Shown here piece by piece: positions 23,873-36,117 of a stretch of DNA of 64,000 nt. Position 1 is the stretch's first letter; each line of letters opens with the position of its first letter. Below the pieces are notes generated by a model. It worked only from the letters and a program-made list of their open reading frames with translations, was not told the origin of the DNA and made no database searches. A program made the translations under genes and the position numbers. Source of the stretch: Nepenthes gracilis (Eukaryota; Streptophyta; Magnoliopsida; Caryophyllales; Nepenthaceae); NCBI GenBank assembly GCA_033239525.1, contig BSYO01000024.1:12085268-12149267 (forward strand), in the 5' to 3' direction.

Positions 23873-26338
23873 ATAGCCAATTAAATGAGGATTTGCTAAA
23901 TAGTTAATGGGGCCCGAGAATATTCTGGCCTTACTTGAATTGAAAGAGAATTAAGTGATTTGAGTTTTCAATCGGTTAGGTTACTCTATATAATGTTGCA
24001 AAGTAATTAAAAAATAGTAAAAAAATGTCCATTACAATCATCAGAGCATAGAAGTGGTTATCTATTGTTATAATCAATATAATAGTATACGTACCATTCT
24101 AATAATTTTGTATATACGATAGATTTATCTTTTATTTATTTTTTAACTATCTAATATGCCAAATTATATGACTAATTTGACAGTTTTGAGGTATACCCTT
24201 ATAAAAATTTTTGCAAATTATTTGAGCAATTTGTCTTATCTTTACTTTATTGCAGTTAGTCGGCAATAGAGTAATTTGAAAACCTTCTTTTTTTTTTTTC
24301 TGAAGGAAAAGTAGGATTATAGTTTTTTAGTTGATTTATTAAGTTAAAAAAATTAAACTTTTAAAATTTAAATATCAAATAATATATATAATTAGTTATT
24401 TTATTAATTTTCATGCATTAGATTTAATATTAAAAATATTAATATTATAAAAAAAATTAAAAATATTCTTTTTACTTTTAAATTTTAATAATTAAATTCT
24501 AATCTAACAATCTCCTTAAAAAATTAAAGTTCTACTTATAAATAATGCAAGTGGGAGTAATAATCTAAGTTGTAGAGAGACTTGGACGATACGGGTGAAG
24601 GGAATGAGAGAGCTTTCATTTCTTTAAAAAAATAAATATGATTATTTTTTAGATCTAAACTGTTTAATTTTAAATAAATAGTTATAATTTAATAAATTAT
24701 TTTAAATAATATTTAATTTTTTAAAATAATTAAATTATAATTATTTATTTAAAAATAAATAATATAAATTTTAATAATAACTCATTTTATTTCTTTAAGA
24801 GATAGATGCCCCTTGATCCACTGGTGAGGTGGATCATTGACTGTGGGGTTGATCACCGGGGCAATTTTCATAAATATTGGACTTAAAATTATAATTTTCG
24901 AAAAGTTAAAAAATAAAAAAACATCACTATATTGATATTTAATTATTCTTAATTTTCTAATAATTATAATCACTTGACAGAAGGCCTGTACATGTCAGAG
25001 TCGGCCCAACAAGGCGATAAGAGGCCTTTTTGAAAACTGTAAATACTGGACTGTTGGGCCATCGGCTGTGGGCGGAAAATCTCTCTTCACCCGGCCCATC
25101 TAACATTAGAGCTGTTACTAATGTTTTATTAAGGTACTATTAAAAATTAGACTTTTTTTGTTTTTTAGTAATCCAAATTATTTTAAAGTAATTAAAAATA
25201 ATAATGAATATAATATTTTGATATATTATTTTAATATCAACCTTTCTTATTATTAGGATAAATATCAATTATTAGCATAATAATGGAATCCTATATTTAG
25301 AATGATCATATTAAAATTATCATCGATTAAAAACCCTTTTACAGATAAAAATTATAGGTGTTAGTTATTTTCATAATATATTAAAAATACGTTTGAATTA
25401 TCTTACATAATGCATAATTTTATTGGAAAAATATTTTATTTTTTTCAAAAATTTTATATTTTAAAGATCTTATTCTTAATTTTTATTTTATTTTATTTTA
25501 TTTACTTTTATTTTTAACTTTAATCTAATATTAATTTTATACGAGATTAAATTTTCTGCCGAATTTAGCCAGTTTATATGATTCCTTCCTATATACATAA
25601 TGGTAAATTCAAAATATATTTTCTTTGATAGAATCAGTTCTCTTATAGAAAATTTAATATATAAGAAATAGAGGGTAGAGATAATAATGATTATTACGAT
25701 AAGTTGATGCAATCTTCACCCTCCATCTTCTATGATTAAATCTTGGCCCTTGGGTATAGCACGAGTCAAAATGATAAAATAAAATTTCTAAATTGTCAAT
25801 GTACATGTTGATTTGGTTTGAACAAGTTGTGATATTATACTCATTTATTTAAAAAATTATTTGTTTAATTTAATATATGATATAAAATATCAAACTAAAA
25901 AAGAAATAATACGAATATAGTGATAATAATATCTTAAATATATTTCAAAATTATATAACAAATATAGTAAAAATATAAAGCAAAGCAATACAAAATTATA
26001 TGCTAAGTGAAAAATATTCATCAATCAAAAATACAACAACCTCAAATTTAAACTTGGTCCATATTTTTTTGATGAGAAAAAAATTTATAAATTACTATTT
26101 AATAAAAAAATAATATAAAAATAATAAAATATAATATTTAGAAAAAAAACATTATATTATGTAATTTCTTAAAATTTTTCAATATCATATAAAATTTCTT
26201 TTTATATCATGAAAATTTACTTAAACACAAGAGTAATATTGAGAATAAATTAAAAATTTAATAATTGAGGTGACAATAAATTTTTAAAGGATTAATAATC
26301 TAACCACTTGTGTTAAAAGTGGCTTCATAAATGCAACA

Positions 26339-26369
<31 letters not shown>

Positions 26370-26371
26370 AA

Positions 26372-26405
<34 letters not shown>

Positions 26406-28200
26406 GCATGCATGGAATTTACATGCACGTATCAAGCAGTTGCTGACAATTTAGTTTGACTTGATTTTGACAATTTGAACGATTTAAAATTTTCCATTTA
26501 GCCCTACAATATGCTACACTTTTGACCCTTTTCTACTGTTTGTTTTTTTTTTTTTTTTTTTTGACCAATTTTTTGCAAGTATAAATATACATATATCTTT
26601 GTGGGGTCCTAGGACCCAAGGACCCACTATCCTAAATCTACGTGGGTTTTTAGAAATCAAGAGGGTATCATAGCACCCCCAACAATTATCATAATATTAA
26701 TATTTTAAGGATATAAATTTAAATTTTTGAAGTGCATAGAGTAAGATGTTAAATATGAATCGTCAAATATAAAACTAAATTCCTTCTTAAACATTTACAA
26801 GTATTTGAGGGATTAGAAAATAGTTATTATGGGACCCTGGTGGGGCCCAAGATTGATGGATTTTTGCCCAAATCGGATGAGAAACGGACGGCCCCGGAGA
26901 CAATAAGTGGATCCGAATTTTACATCGGTGTAACAACAAAATTAGTGGCAGTATTAATCTTCTCATTGATTTGATATCATGATCAAAGCCCCTTTCCATT
27001 TAAGGCTCAGCTACTGCTTTACAAAGGGAGAATGGCGCCTACAAGCTAAAGGGATTCTAGACTTGTGTTATCGGAATTTCTCAAGAGAATGTTATTGCCC
27101 CTCAAGAGAAATGCTTACCTAGCCTCTCCTGAGTCCACCATTTGAGCCAAGTTTAGTAGTAGTTTTAGTGTACACGGTCATCTTCAACCTTCATAATCGA
27201 CCACACGGGCACTAAATTTGCTCTCTCGACTGTCCCCTGGATACACCTCAACGAAAAATTTTTGAGATATCTTTTAACTCACCTTGTACTTGTTTTATAA
27301 AAATATAAGTCATATGATAAATCTTATTATTCTTATTTTCAATTGTTTAAATTTATCTAGTACTATACTGATTTAATTGTTTGAGGGATTTTCTTAGGAA
27401 ATATTATTGGCCCCATTACCTCTTATTTGTTATTATAATATGCAAAGTAATGACTTCTTAATTCAAAACTCGCTCTTATTGGATTAAAAATGGTTTGAAT
27501 TGAATCTTTATACAAATACATACAAGGCAAGTAAAAAGATAATTATTTATAGCAGGCTTACTGTATAGCATAAATGGAATAGTCATTGCCGTTAACAAGT
27601 GATAAATTATAATTAAAAAGGCATATTAAAAGGGTGATCTTCCATGGTGAAGCACACACACATACATCACTAAAAGGTTGCACTTATAGGCCTTAGTCAA
27701 ATATTGGCATGATAGAATGATAGTCACAAATTCGAACCATAAAAATAATAAATTATATAATATAAAAGAAAAAAAAATGCATACAATAAATCTAAATATG
27801 ATCAAATCCTTTTTCAACAAGCCATGTAAATAAGGAGAGTATAAAATATGTACCATAGGACATGATATATATTCTTTTATTTATTGAATTAGTAAATGTT
27901 GCAATCATGTACTCATAATTTAAACGAATTAAATATTTAATTAATAGAGAATTTATATTTTTTTCAGACATGTTCATTTAAAATATAACATTTGATAAAA
28001 AAAGGCACATTCTAATAATTCAGGAATGATCTTATCCCTCTTTATAAAAGATAACGTTTTTCTATCATTATATCATGATATCAAACATATTTTGAAAAAA
28101 GAAAGAGGAAGATAGAGAAATTATTTTTCTTTTGTTCAATGAAATAACAAATCAATTGATTGATTCTACAAGTTAACAATTTAGCAAAAAATGCGATAAT
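23873..28200. other. Gene-poor AT-rich region
   Basis: No coding region was recognised on either strand. Notable only are a T run at 26543-26562, a compound microsatellite at 26341-26412, and a less AT-rich patch at 26590-27260 without a conserved frame. Confidence 0.5.
26341..26412. repeat. Compound microsatellite (AAAT)n-(TA)n-(TATG)n
   Basis: About eight AAAT units, then about ten TA units, then TATG/CATG units, contiguous. Confidence 0.9.
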
Positions 28201-28279
28201 AAAGATCCTTAAATTAGAATTTAATTTCATTAAAAATTTCTACCAAAATGACATAACATCGCCAAAAAAAAGAAAGTAG

Positions 28280-28516
28280 CTAGCTCGGAAAGAGGCTAAG
28301 GAAGGTGGAGACATCGCACGGAAGAAGAATCATGTCAGGGGAACCAAAGCCATACTCCTCGGCAGCTTTGTCTAGCAAATGCTGGAAAATGGGGTTCTTC
28401 AAGACAGCCATAGGCACTACAAACCTTGTCATTTCACTCCCAACATAAACCACAAAGTGCCCCCTTGGTGCCCTTCTTCTTCCTTTATAATAACCCTCCA
28501 CAGCTCTCCTTGGCAT
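28280..28516 (-). CDS. SAUR-family auxin-responsive protein
   Basis: A 78-residue intronless frame from MPRRAVEGYYKGRR to a stop after CDVSTFLSLFPS. The SAUR domain core is clear: GHFVVYVGSEMTRFVVPMAV, then LKNPIFQHLLDKAAEEYGF and a late PCDVSTF segment. SAURs are small early auxin-induced proteins, many of which restrain PP2C.D phosphatases to promote cell expansion. The frame is open further upstream to an ATG at 28672 (130 residues), but that extension has no SAUR-like features, so the inner ATG is preferred. A (TA)n TATA-like run at 28711-28728 lies upstream on the right strand. The C-terminus is short, ending soon after the conserved Cys. It stands alone, although SAURs often cluster. 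Confidence 0.8.
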   Translation of the reverse strand: MPRRAVEGYYKGRRRAPRGHFVVYVGSEMTRFVVPMAVLKNPIFQHLLDKAAEEYGFGSPDMILLPCDVSTFLSLFPS

Positions 28517-28710
28517 ATTATTAGTTAAGGGTTGGGGGGCTAGAGATATGAGGGTGGTCTCAAAGGACAAGGGAGTGTGCCCATTTATATCATTATATGC
28601 AAAAATTTTAAAATGAAGATAAGATTGAAAAGTAGGTTTTTTTTTTTCTTTGAAATTTATGGATAATGCCAACTTATATTTAGTGGGTAGAGTTGAGCCA
28701 AGGGGCTACA

Positions 28711-28728
28711 ATATATATATATATATAT
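28711..28728 (-). promoter_or_regulatory. (TA)n, possible TATA region of the SAUR gene
   Basis: A run of nine TA units 195-212 bases before the preferred SAUR start, and about 40 before the alternative ATG at 28672. Function is inferred from position only. Confidence 0.3.
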
Positions 28729-29045
28729 AGCAGAAAGGTCTAAATGGGACTTCACATCTTGCAGCTCTGATTTCATGTACTTGAAATTTATGCATGGTTA
28801 TGAAAAAAACTTGAGACTTTTATAGTTTTTCTATTTTTTAACGTAGTAAATATAAAATAATTATCCTATTTTTTAGGAAAAAGATGGTAAAAATAGACTA
28901 ATATTCGATCTATATAAGTGAGCCCCGGTAGTTCATAAATAAATCTAGGGGGGTTAGTACAAAAATTTGAGTTTAATTATTGAAATGGTAATATATTATT
29001 TTTTTTATGTTTATATTATTCAATGAAATCAATGGATCCTATTCT

Positions 29046-29758
29046 TATTAGAAATAGACTATGTATTTAAACTATGAGGGAATATGAAATAAATGATGAC
29101 AAACACACAACAATTAATCATAAGTAATAAATGTACGATTTTTACGTGAAAAACTCCCTATTAAATGAGGAAAAAAAATTACGGGACACGGAATCCGAAA
29201 TTTTTCATTAATAACAGTTGATTTGTTACACAAATCACAAATCTTAAAGGTCACAACCCCCTTACTTTACACAGCTTGTACAAGAAATATAAAGTGTAAG
29301 AGTAGAGATAAAATCCGATTGATATTTTTCTCAGCGGCAAGAACTTCGTACATATGACTGGCGGAGATTGGAACTTGATTCAAAACCCAACTAAAGGTTC
29401 AAATCTTCTTCTTCTCTTTCTCCTCTCTCTTTCTCTTTGAAACAACGCTAAAAAATGATCACAATGCCCTCAAACGCAAAGTGCGCGTATTATAAAAACA
29501 TGTGTGCGTTCGATCGCCCATCGAGGGCGCATCGGGCACATGCCCGGGCTCGAGCGCCATTCTGACGCATATCGAGTGCCCCAATTCTAGAATTTGAGCT
29601 CGAGCACGATGTAGGCGAGAAACGAGCTGGAGCTTACTAGAAAACACGCTCGAGTGCCCAACAGGCGCAACTCGAGCCTTCCTCATGCGGTGAGGATATT
29701 TGCCTCCATCTGCCACATCAAGTGGATACGGGCATACATGTGAGTGACCCATAAACCA
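29046..29758 (-). repeat. 3' LTR of the copia element
   Basis: Matches 33687-34388 along its length. It starts TATTAGAAATAGAC, where the TG of the canonical terminus has become TA, and ends ...CATAAACCA. It contains several CTCGAG-rich G+C segments shared with the other LTR. Confidence 0.85.
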
Positions 29759-29770
29759 TTCTCTTTTTAC
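29759..29770 (-). other. Polypurine tract of the copia element
   Basis: The minus strand reads GTAAAAAGAGAA immediately before the 3' LTR start (TGGTTTATG). This is the position and composition expected for the plus-strand primer. Confidence 0.6.
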
Positions 29771-29819
29771 AATGCTTTGGTCATCACATCCGATCCATTC
29801 TTCTCGGTCCCAACCTTTT

Positions 29820-30265
29820 TCAGCACCAACAACCCTGTGTCAACGACATTCCGCACCCATTGATACCTCACATCGATTTGCTGTGATTGAAATAAAATGA
29901 CGAGTTCTTGCAAAGGTGAATCACACTTTGATTATCACAAAGCAACACATATCGCTTCTGCTTGAGACCAAATTCCCGAATGAATTTCTTCATCCATAGC
30001 ATCTCCTTTCTTGCCTCCGTTATAGCAATGAACTCCGCTTTAGTAGTGGAGAGAGTAATACACCTCTGCAAGTTTGATTACCAAGAAACGGCTCCTCTCG
30101 CGAACATGACTAAATATCTCGAAGTAGACTTCCATGAGTCAACATTCCCAACCGCATTTGTATTAGTATACCCAACCAGAAATAGCATGTTGCTTCCAAA
30201 GCACAAATATAGTTTAGAAATTTCTCGGAGATACTTTAGAATCTATTTTACCGCGGACTAATACT
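29820..30265 (-). pseudogene. Copia RNase H, decayed
   Basis: The minus strand reads CITLSTTKAEFIAITEARKE, then WMKKFIREFGL and CDNQSVIHLCKN. These are the copia RNase H core motifs (family form: STTEAEY, DNQSAIHL.KN). The stretch between it and RT has several stops. Confidence 0.8.
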
Positions 30266-31300
30266 CCTAACCAGAATTTGACAAGAATCGACTACCAACT
30301 CTAACAGTATAAGCTATATCCGACCTTGTACACACCATGGCATACATTAAGCTACCCAAGGCTAAAGAATAGGAAATGCCTTTCATGTATGCATTTTCGT
30401 CTTCTGTAGAAGGATATTGCTGATTGCTCAACTTGAAGTGATTGGCCAACGGAGTGCTCCCTGATTTTGACTTTTTCATATTGAAACGTTGAAGAACTTT
30501 CCCCACATAGCTCTCTTGTGACATCTATAGCTTTCTTGCTTTGCGGTCACAAAAAATTTTAATTCTTAAAATTTGCTTTGTCGGTCCCAAATATTTCATA
30601 GAAAAGGACTTCCCAAGTTGTCGCTTTAACTCCGTGATTCGAGAAGCATTACGCTCAACTATCAGCATATCATCCATATAGAGTAAGAGAACAACAAAAT
30701 CATCCTCAGAAAATTTCTGAACAAAGACGCAATGATTTGAGGTTGTCTTCTAATAGTCCTGACCCACCATAACAGACTCAAACTTCTTGTACAATTGCCT
30801 TAATACTTGTTTCAATCCATACAGTCTTTTCTTGAGATGACATACTAATTGCTCTTTTTCCTTGGCCAGGAATCCCTCTGGCTGCTCCATATAGATCTTC
30901 CCCTCAAGATCACCGTGAAGAAATACCATCCGCACATCTATCTATTCTACTTCCAGGTCAAGAATAGTAGCCAACCCGAGCACCACTCGAATAGAAGGCA
31001 TCTTTACCACCGGAGCAACAATTTCGTCAAAGTCAATACCTTTCCATTGATTGAAGCCCTTCACAATTAATCTCGCTTTGTACCTCAATTGTGAGCTATT
31101 TTCATCTGTCTTCAACTTGAATACCCACTTATTTTTTAATACTTGTCTTCCCTTTGGAAACATTGTCAACTCAAACATGTAATTTTTATGCAACAATACC
31201 ATCTCTTCTCGCATAGCTTCCATCCACTCCGCATTGTGTTCGTTCTCCTTTGCTTCTTCAAAACATTCGAGCTCTCCTCCGTCGGTAAGTAACACATACT
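30266..31300 (-). pseudogene. Copia reverse transcriptase, decayed
   Basis: From 31260 downwards the minus strand shows EWMEAMREEM, NKWVFKLKTDE, YKARLIVKGFNQ, VAPVVKMPSIRVVLGLA, FLHGDLEGKIYMEQPEGF, LYGLKQVLRQ, the catalytic motif YMDDM near 30680, SQESYVGKVLQRFNMKKSK and SDIAYTVRVGSRFLSNSG. The catalytic Asp pair is kept, but several in-frame stops and at least one shift divide the domain. Confidence 0.85.
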
Positions 31301-31632
31301 CTTCGGTCGACAAACAATAAAGGTCTTTGATCTCTTATGGATCGTTGGAGTGGAATAGTCTCGATAGGCTCAACAGTATCAGGAGTGACAACCTCATCCT
31401 CATCTCTATCGGGCATTATAGTCTCATGGTCTTCTTCCTCTTCGGCATTACCTTGATTTTCACTTTGATGACGGACAAGTGCCAACGTGAGATTTGAATC
31501 ACATGTCCGATTGTCATTATTTTTGGAAGCAGTTTTTGCACCTTTGTCAATATCCTGTATAGTCTCATTCTTGATAAACACGATATCCCTAGATCGAACC
31601 AGTTTCTTCTCAATCAGATCATACAGTCGATA

Positions 31633-32480
31633 TTAAAACTTATCTTTTCCATAACCAAGAAATATGCACTGCCTGATCTTTGACTCCAGTTTGGTTCTTT
31701 CATCTTTGGGAATGTGAACAAAGACCTTGCATCCAAATACTCGCAAGTGATCAAAGGATACTTCTTTTCCGGTCCATATCTTTTCAGGCACTTCTCCTTT
31801 CAAGGTACCATACTTTGATAAATTGACGACATGAGCCATAGTTTTCAAGGCTTCCCCCCAAAACGAACTAGGGAGCTTCGCCTCCAAAATCACACATCGG
31901 ACCATCTCCATCAGAGTCTCATTCATCCGTTCGGTCACCCCATTTAATTGCAGTATCTTCGGTGAAGTCTTCTGATGGCAAATTCCATGAGATCGACAAT
32001 ACTCATCAAAAGCTCCGATGTACTTCCCACCATCATCACTTCGGATGCATTTCACTTTTTTTCCCGTTTGCCTCTCAATCAAGGCATGAAAATGTTTGAA
32101 GAATACAAGAGCTTGATCTTTCGATTTCAGCGGATACATTCATAATTTTCTAGAACAGTCATCAATGAACGCGATTAAGTAAAGAGCTCATCCAAGAGTC
32201 TTCACCTTAAATGGGCCACATATATCGGTGTGGACCAATTCAAGGAGATCAATCTTCCTTATGGATGAATTAACATTGAATGAAATTTGTCGTTACTTTC
32301 CTGCCATACAATGAGGACAAGTCTTCAATTGAGTTGTTTTTACACCTTGAAGACAATTCTTCCTAGCTAAATAGTTCAAGCCCTTCTCACACATGTAACT
32401 CAACCGTCGGTGCCACAATCTTCCGTTCCAATCGAAGCTTGCAATACATACAAGTTGAAAACTTTTCCCTTATCTAGAGA
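31633..32480 (-). pseudogene. Copia integrase with GAG-pre-integrase segment, decayed
   Basis: From 32400 downwards: CEKGLNYLARKN, then CPHCMAGK (zinc-binding end), LELVHTDICGPF (first catalytic Asp), CIRSDDGGKYIG (second Asp), LNGVTERMNETLME (catalytic Glu), SSFWGEAL and FDHLRVFGCKVF. The D,D-E triad residues are all present, but stops interrupt the domain upstream of 32139. The last motif ends near 31640. Confidence 0.85.
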
Positions 32481-32487
32481 CTATCAA

Positions 32488-32802
32488 TCAACTTTCATCT
32501 TCTTCGCAGAATGTGCTACAAAGACTTGCAGCTTGCATACAAGTTAGATTTAACCGAATATTTGGGACGTGTCTAACATCCCTCAACAACAATTTGGTTC
32601 CATTATTCGTGGTGAGGCACACATCACCACAGCTAACAATTCGAGATGTACCTTCATTGTCCATTTTTAACACTCCAAAATCACTAGGAATGTATGATGT
32701 GAAGAACTCCCTCCGTGATGTGACGTGAAGTGAAGCACCACCATCAACTACCCAATTTGTCTCAAGATCAGCCAAATTGATCACCTCATCCTCCTGACAC
32801 AC
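32488..32802 (-). pseudogene. Copia aspartic protease, decayed
   Basis: The minus strand reads TNWVVDGGASLHVTSRREFF, then IVSCGDVCLTTNNG, RDVRHVPNIRLNL. The family active site D-S-G-A is here D-G-G-A, so the catalytic serine neighbour is changed. Confidence 0.8.
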
Positions 32803-32809
32803 CTAGCCA

Positions 32810-33635
32810 AAGATCACTCCCGGTAATAACAGTAACTCTTTTCTTCATCTCGAGTCTTGTTTGCCTTCTTTTCATTACTCTCTACATTTTTTCATTTTCA
32901 CTTTTAGCAATGCTTCTTGATATGTCCATTTTTTTCATAGTGATAGTACTCGAGGTTTTGATACTTTAATCTAAATTTACTTTGACCATTCTCTACAGGT
33001 TTAGGGTCACACCTTTTATTTCTTTCCCGTGACTCGAGACTAATATTTCAAAGTGTGTAGAAGAAGACCCCTATGATCGACGTTTCATCTCTTCATTCAA
33101 CACCGCTCCCTTTAGCTATTTTAAAGATTACCACACCGTTTGGAGATGTATTGGCGATAGTAATCCTTATCACCTTCCAGGAGTCCATTAAGGTAGTCAG
33201 AAGCCACAAAACCAGCAGTTCATCATTAAATTTTATACTCATACCACTCAATTGATCAATACATCTTTGAAACTTATTTTAGTGATCGGCGATAGACGAG
33301 TTCTCATTGTACCTCACTTACATTAACTTCATCAAGTGAAATAATTTATTGTTACCAGTCTTCGAGGCATAAAGTGTTCCAAATTTTTGCCACGAGGTTC
33401 TTGCAAGTGTCTCATTCCGGTTGTGGTTATATACATTGTCATCCACAAATTACCTAATATAACCAGAGACTTGTTCATACTCAAATGCCCATTCCTCCTC
33501 AAACTTTGATTTTGATTTTTGCATAGCAAATACTAGATGGTGCAACGATTTCAAAAATAACAAGTCCTTCATCTTGCTATGCCAAATATCATAATTCGTT
33601 CCATTCAAATAAATCATCTTATTTTCGGCCTCCAT
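32810..33635 (-). pseudogene. Copia gag, decayed
   Basis: Starts at ATG 33635 (MEAENKMIYLNGTNYDIWHS) and runs on in broken frames: KMKDLLFLKSLHHLVF, EWAFEYEQVSGYIR, ARTSWQKFGTLYASKTGNN, VRSFDGLLNSLPD-like text. A zinc-knuckle relic at 32948-32907 reads YYHYEKNGHIKKHC, where both leading cysteines of the CX2CX4HX4C motif have become tyrosine. Confidence 0.75.
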
Positions 33636-33671
33636 CGATTCAAACCATTCACAACACCCAACATGAACCAA

Positions 33672-33686
33672 ATATCGGATACTACT
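33672..33686 (-). other. Primer-binding site of the copia element
   Basis: AGTAGTATCCGATAT on the minus strand abuts the 5' LTR. It is a decayed form of the copia initiator-Met tRNA site AGTGGTATCAGAGC. Confidence 0.6.
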
Positions 33687-34388
33687 TGTTAGAAATAGAC
33701 TATGTATTTGAACCATGAGAAAATACGAAATAAATGATGACAAGTATACAATAATCAATCATAAATAATAAAGGTACGTTTTTTACGTGGAAAACTCCCT
33801 ATTAAACGAGGGAGAAAAACCACGGGACATGGAGTCTGAAATTTTTAACTTGTAACAGTTGATTGGTTATACAAACCACAAATCTCAAAGGTCATAACCC
33901 CCTTACTTCACACAGCCCGTACAAGAAATATAAAATGCAAGAGTAGAGATAAAACCCGACAGATATTTTTCTCAATTGCAAGAATTTAGCACGTGTGATT
34001 GGCAGAGATTGGAACTTGATTTAAAACCCAACCAGAGGCTCAAATCATCCTCTTCTTTTTCTCCTCTCTCTTTCTTCTTTTTTTTCTCTCTAAAATGGCG
34101 CTAAAAATTGATCACAATGCCCTAAAACCCAAAGTGCGTGTTTTAAAAAGCAGCGTGCGCTCAAGTGCCCATCGAAGCTCGCATCAAGACGATTCTCGCG
34201 CTCGAGCGCCCCGGTTCTAAAATTTGAGCTCGAGCGCGATGTAGGCGAGAAGCGAGCGGGAGCTTATTGGAAAACGCGCTTGAGCACCCAACAGGCACAA
34301 CTCGAGCCTTCCTCATATAATGAGGATATTTACCTCCATCCATCACATCAAGTGGGTATGGGCTCACATTAGAGTGACCCATAACTCA
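33687..34388 (-). repeat. 5' LTR of the copia element
   Basis: Starts (plus orientation) TGTTAGAAATAGAC and ends ...CATAACTCA. It pairs with 29046-29758. Confidence 0.85.
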
Positions 34389-36117
34389 ATAAAATATATA
34401 TCTAAATCAAATTGTTCTCCTCCACAATCATTTGTATGATAAAAAAACTAAATATATTTTATCACAACCAATGCAACAATATTATATAATGTTAGTATTA
34501 ATATATTCAAAGTGATACGAGATCTATTATATAAATAATGGAACTATACTAATAACACGTTGTTCTAAAGAGTTAAAAGAATAATAACCAATTTATTAAG
34601 ATAAATTTAGTCTTATATGTGGTAGACTAGACTCATTTAATCTGTCTTTTTTTTAAGAAACTGTAGCCCATCCCCACCATGATTGCAAAGGCTTCGACCC
34701 TAGGGGTTGGAGTGGTTTATCCTCATGCCCATGCCAGTTTTATGGACTTCATTTAAGGATATTGTTAAAAATGTAGTAGTTTGTGACTTTGTCTTTTGTT
34801 GAATATTTGTTGGTACAAAACAAGTGCATATGAGTACTTCTCATCTTTAGACTCAGAAGATCAAATCCAAAAATATTCTTCATGAGAAGAGAGCTCTACT
34901 AAGAAATTAAGTAGAAAAAAAATTTAGCTGTATTGATGATTTTTTAGCTATATAAAAGCTTTTTCATACACCAATTTTAACTTTAGAAATTATATTTTAA
35001 ATATCAACTACTATTAAATACTATGATTAGTCTTTTTCAAAAAACTTATAAGTCAAAATTGTTCAATAGTATAAGTTATTATTTTTTTTATTTTTCTCAT
35101 TTAGAAAATTACCAAATAATTAGAGATATCTCGATTAAATCTCATTTGAGTAAACATTTTTAATATTAAAAAATGCTACTTAATAATATGTCCCTCTTTG
35201 TTTAAAGACACTTTCATGCTTTGGATACCCTTTATCCCTACCCCTATGTGTTCTCAAGCTAGCTTGCAGGTCTAAATGTTAGCATGGGGACCTATGAAGA
35301 AGCTAGCTCATTCAAAGATAAGCCTTTCTCTTTGGATTAACATGCCCATTTTGTATCCATTCTATAGTCTACAGCTCTTTAATTATATAACAGTATTAAT
35401 ACATATTTAAAAAATGAATTTGACTCAACGAGTAATAGGGCAAGTTGTGGATCACTAAACTGTAAATCTTGCACACTATGAGTACAAATAAGAGGTTATA
35501 GAGTTATAATATTTTTAAAATCTCTTTTGATAATCTGTTTAATAATATACTAGTCAAATTAAATAATTGGGTAGAAGATATGTACCATTCTTGTTATTAT
35601 GGCATGGGATCATATAATGTGAATCTTCTTTAAGGAGGGATGGATTGGACCTTTTGATAGAACTATCACTATATTTAAAAGAATATTACTTATGGATTAT
35701 ATTAATTTGTAAGGACTTGAATAGGTATTAGACTATTTAGAAGGACTCTTTCATTTACTTTGCCATTAAAAAATGGTCTCAAATAAATAATGAATCATTT
35801 TTAATGCAGACAATGCTTCAAAAAGAACCAGTCCACCATTAAAACTCAACAACTTCGAGATTGAAATATGGCGTATTCTCCATCCAAACTCCCAAAGCTC
35901 TGCCCCACTGGTAGCCCTAGTTGACCAATAATGAATGCCACCACTATGTTTGCCAATTGGTTTTCATTTCCCATCTTTCTCTGCCACAAGCAGCTTTTTT
36001 TTTTTTCCTTATTTTTTTGTATGGGCAGCCAAATATGATTATTAGATAATATATGAGAGAGAGCTTCTGATCAAATTCCCTACACAGCTGTCAAAGTTCT
36101 GCCTAGGACCTTGGCCA
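34389..36117. other. No gene recognised
   Basis: AT-rich intergenic sequence between the copia element and the next LTR remnant. No repeat or coding frame was supported. Confidence 0.45.

Larger units (their letters stand above)
29046..34388 (-). mobile_element. Ty1/copia LTR retrotransposon (Tork-like), complete in structure, dead
   Basis: Two direct LTRs of about 0.7 kb flank a 3.9-kb interior coding, on the minus strand, gag, protease, integrase, RT and RNase H in copia order. A primer-binding site lies by the right (5') LTR and a purine tract by the left (3') LTR. Stops and frameshifts occur in every domain and LTR divergence is plain by eye, so it is an old insertion. I could not find a matching 5-bp target-site duplication (ATTCT on the left, ATAAA on the right). 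Confidence 0.9.
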
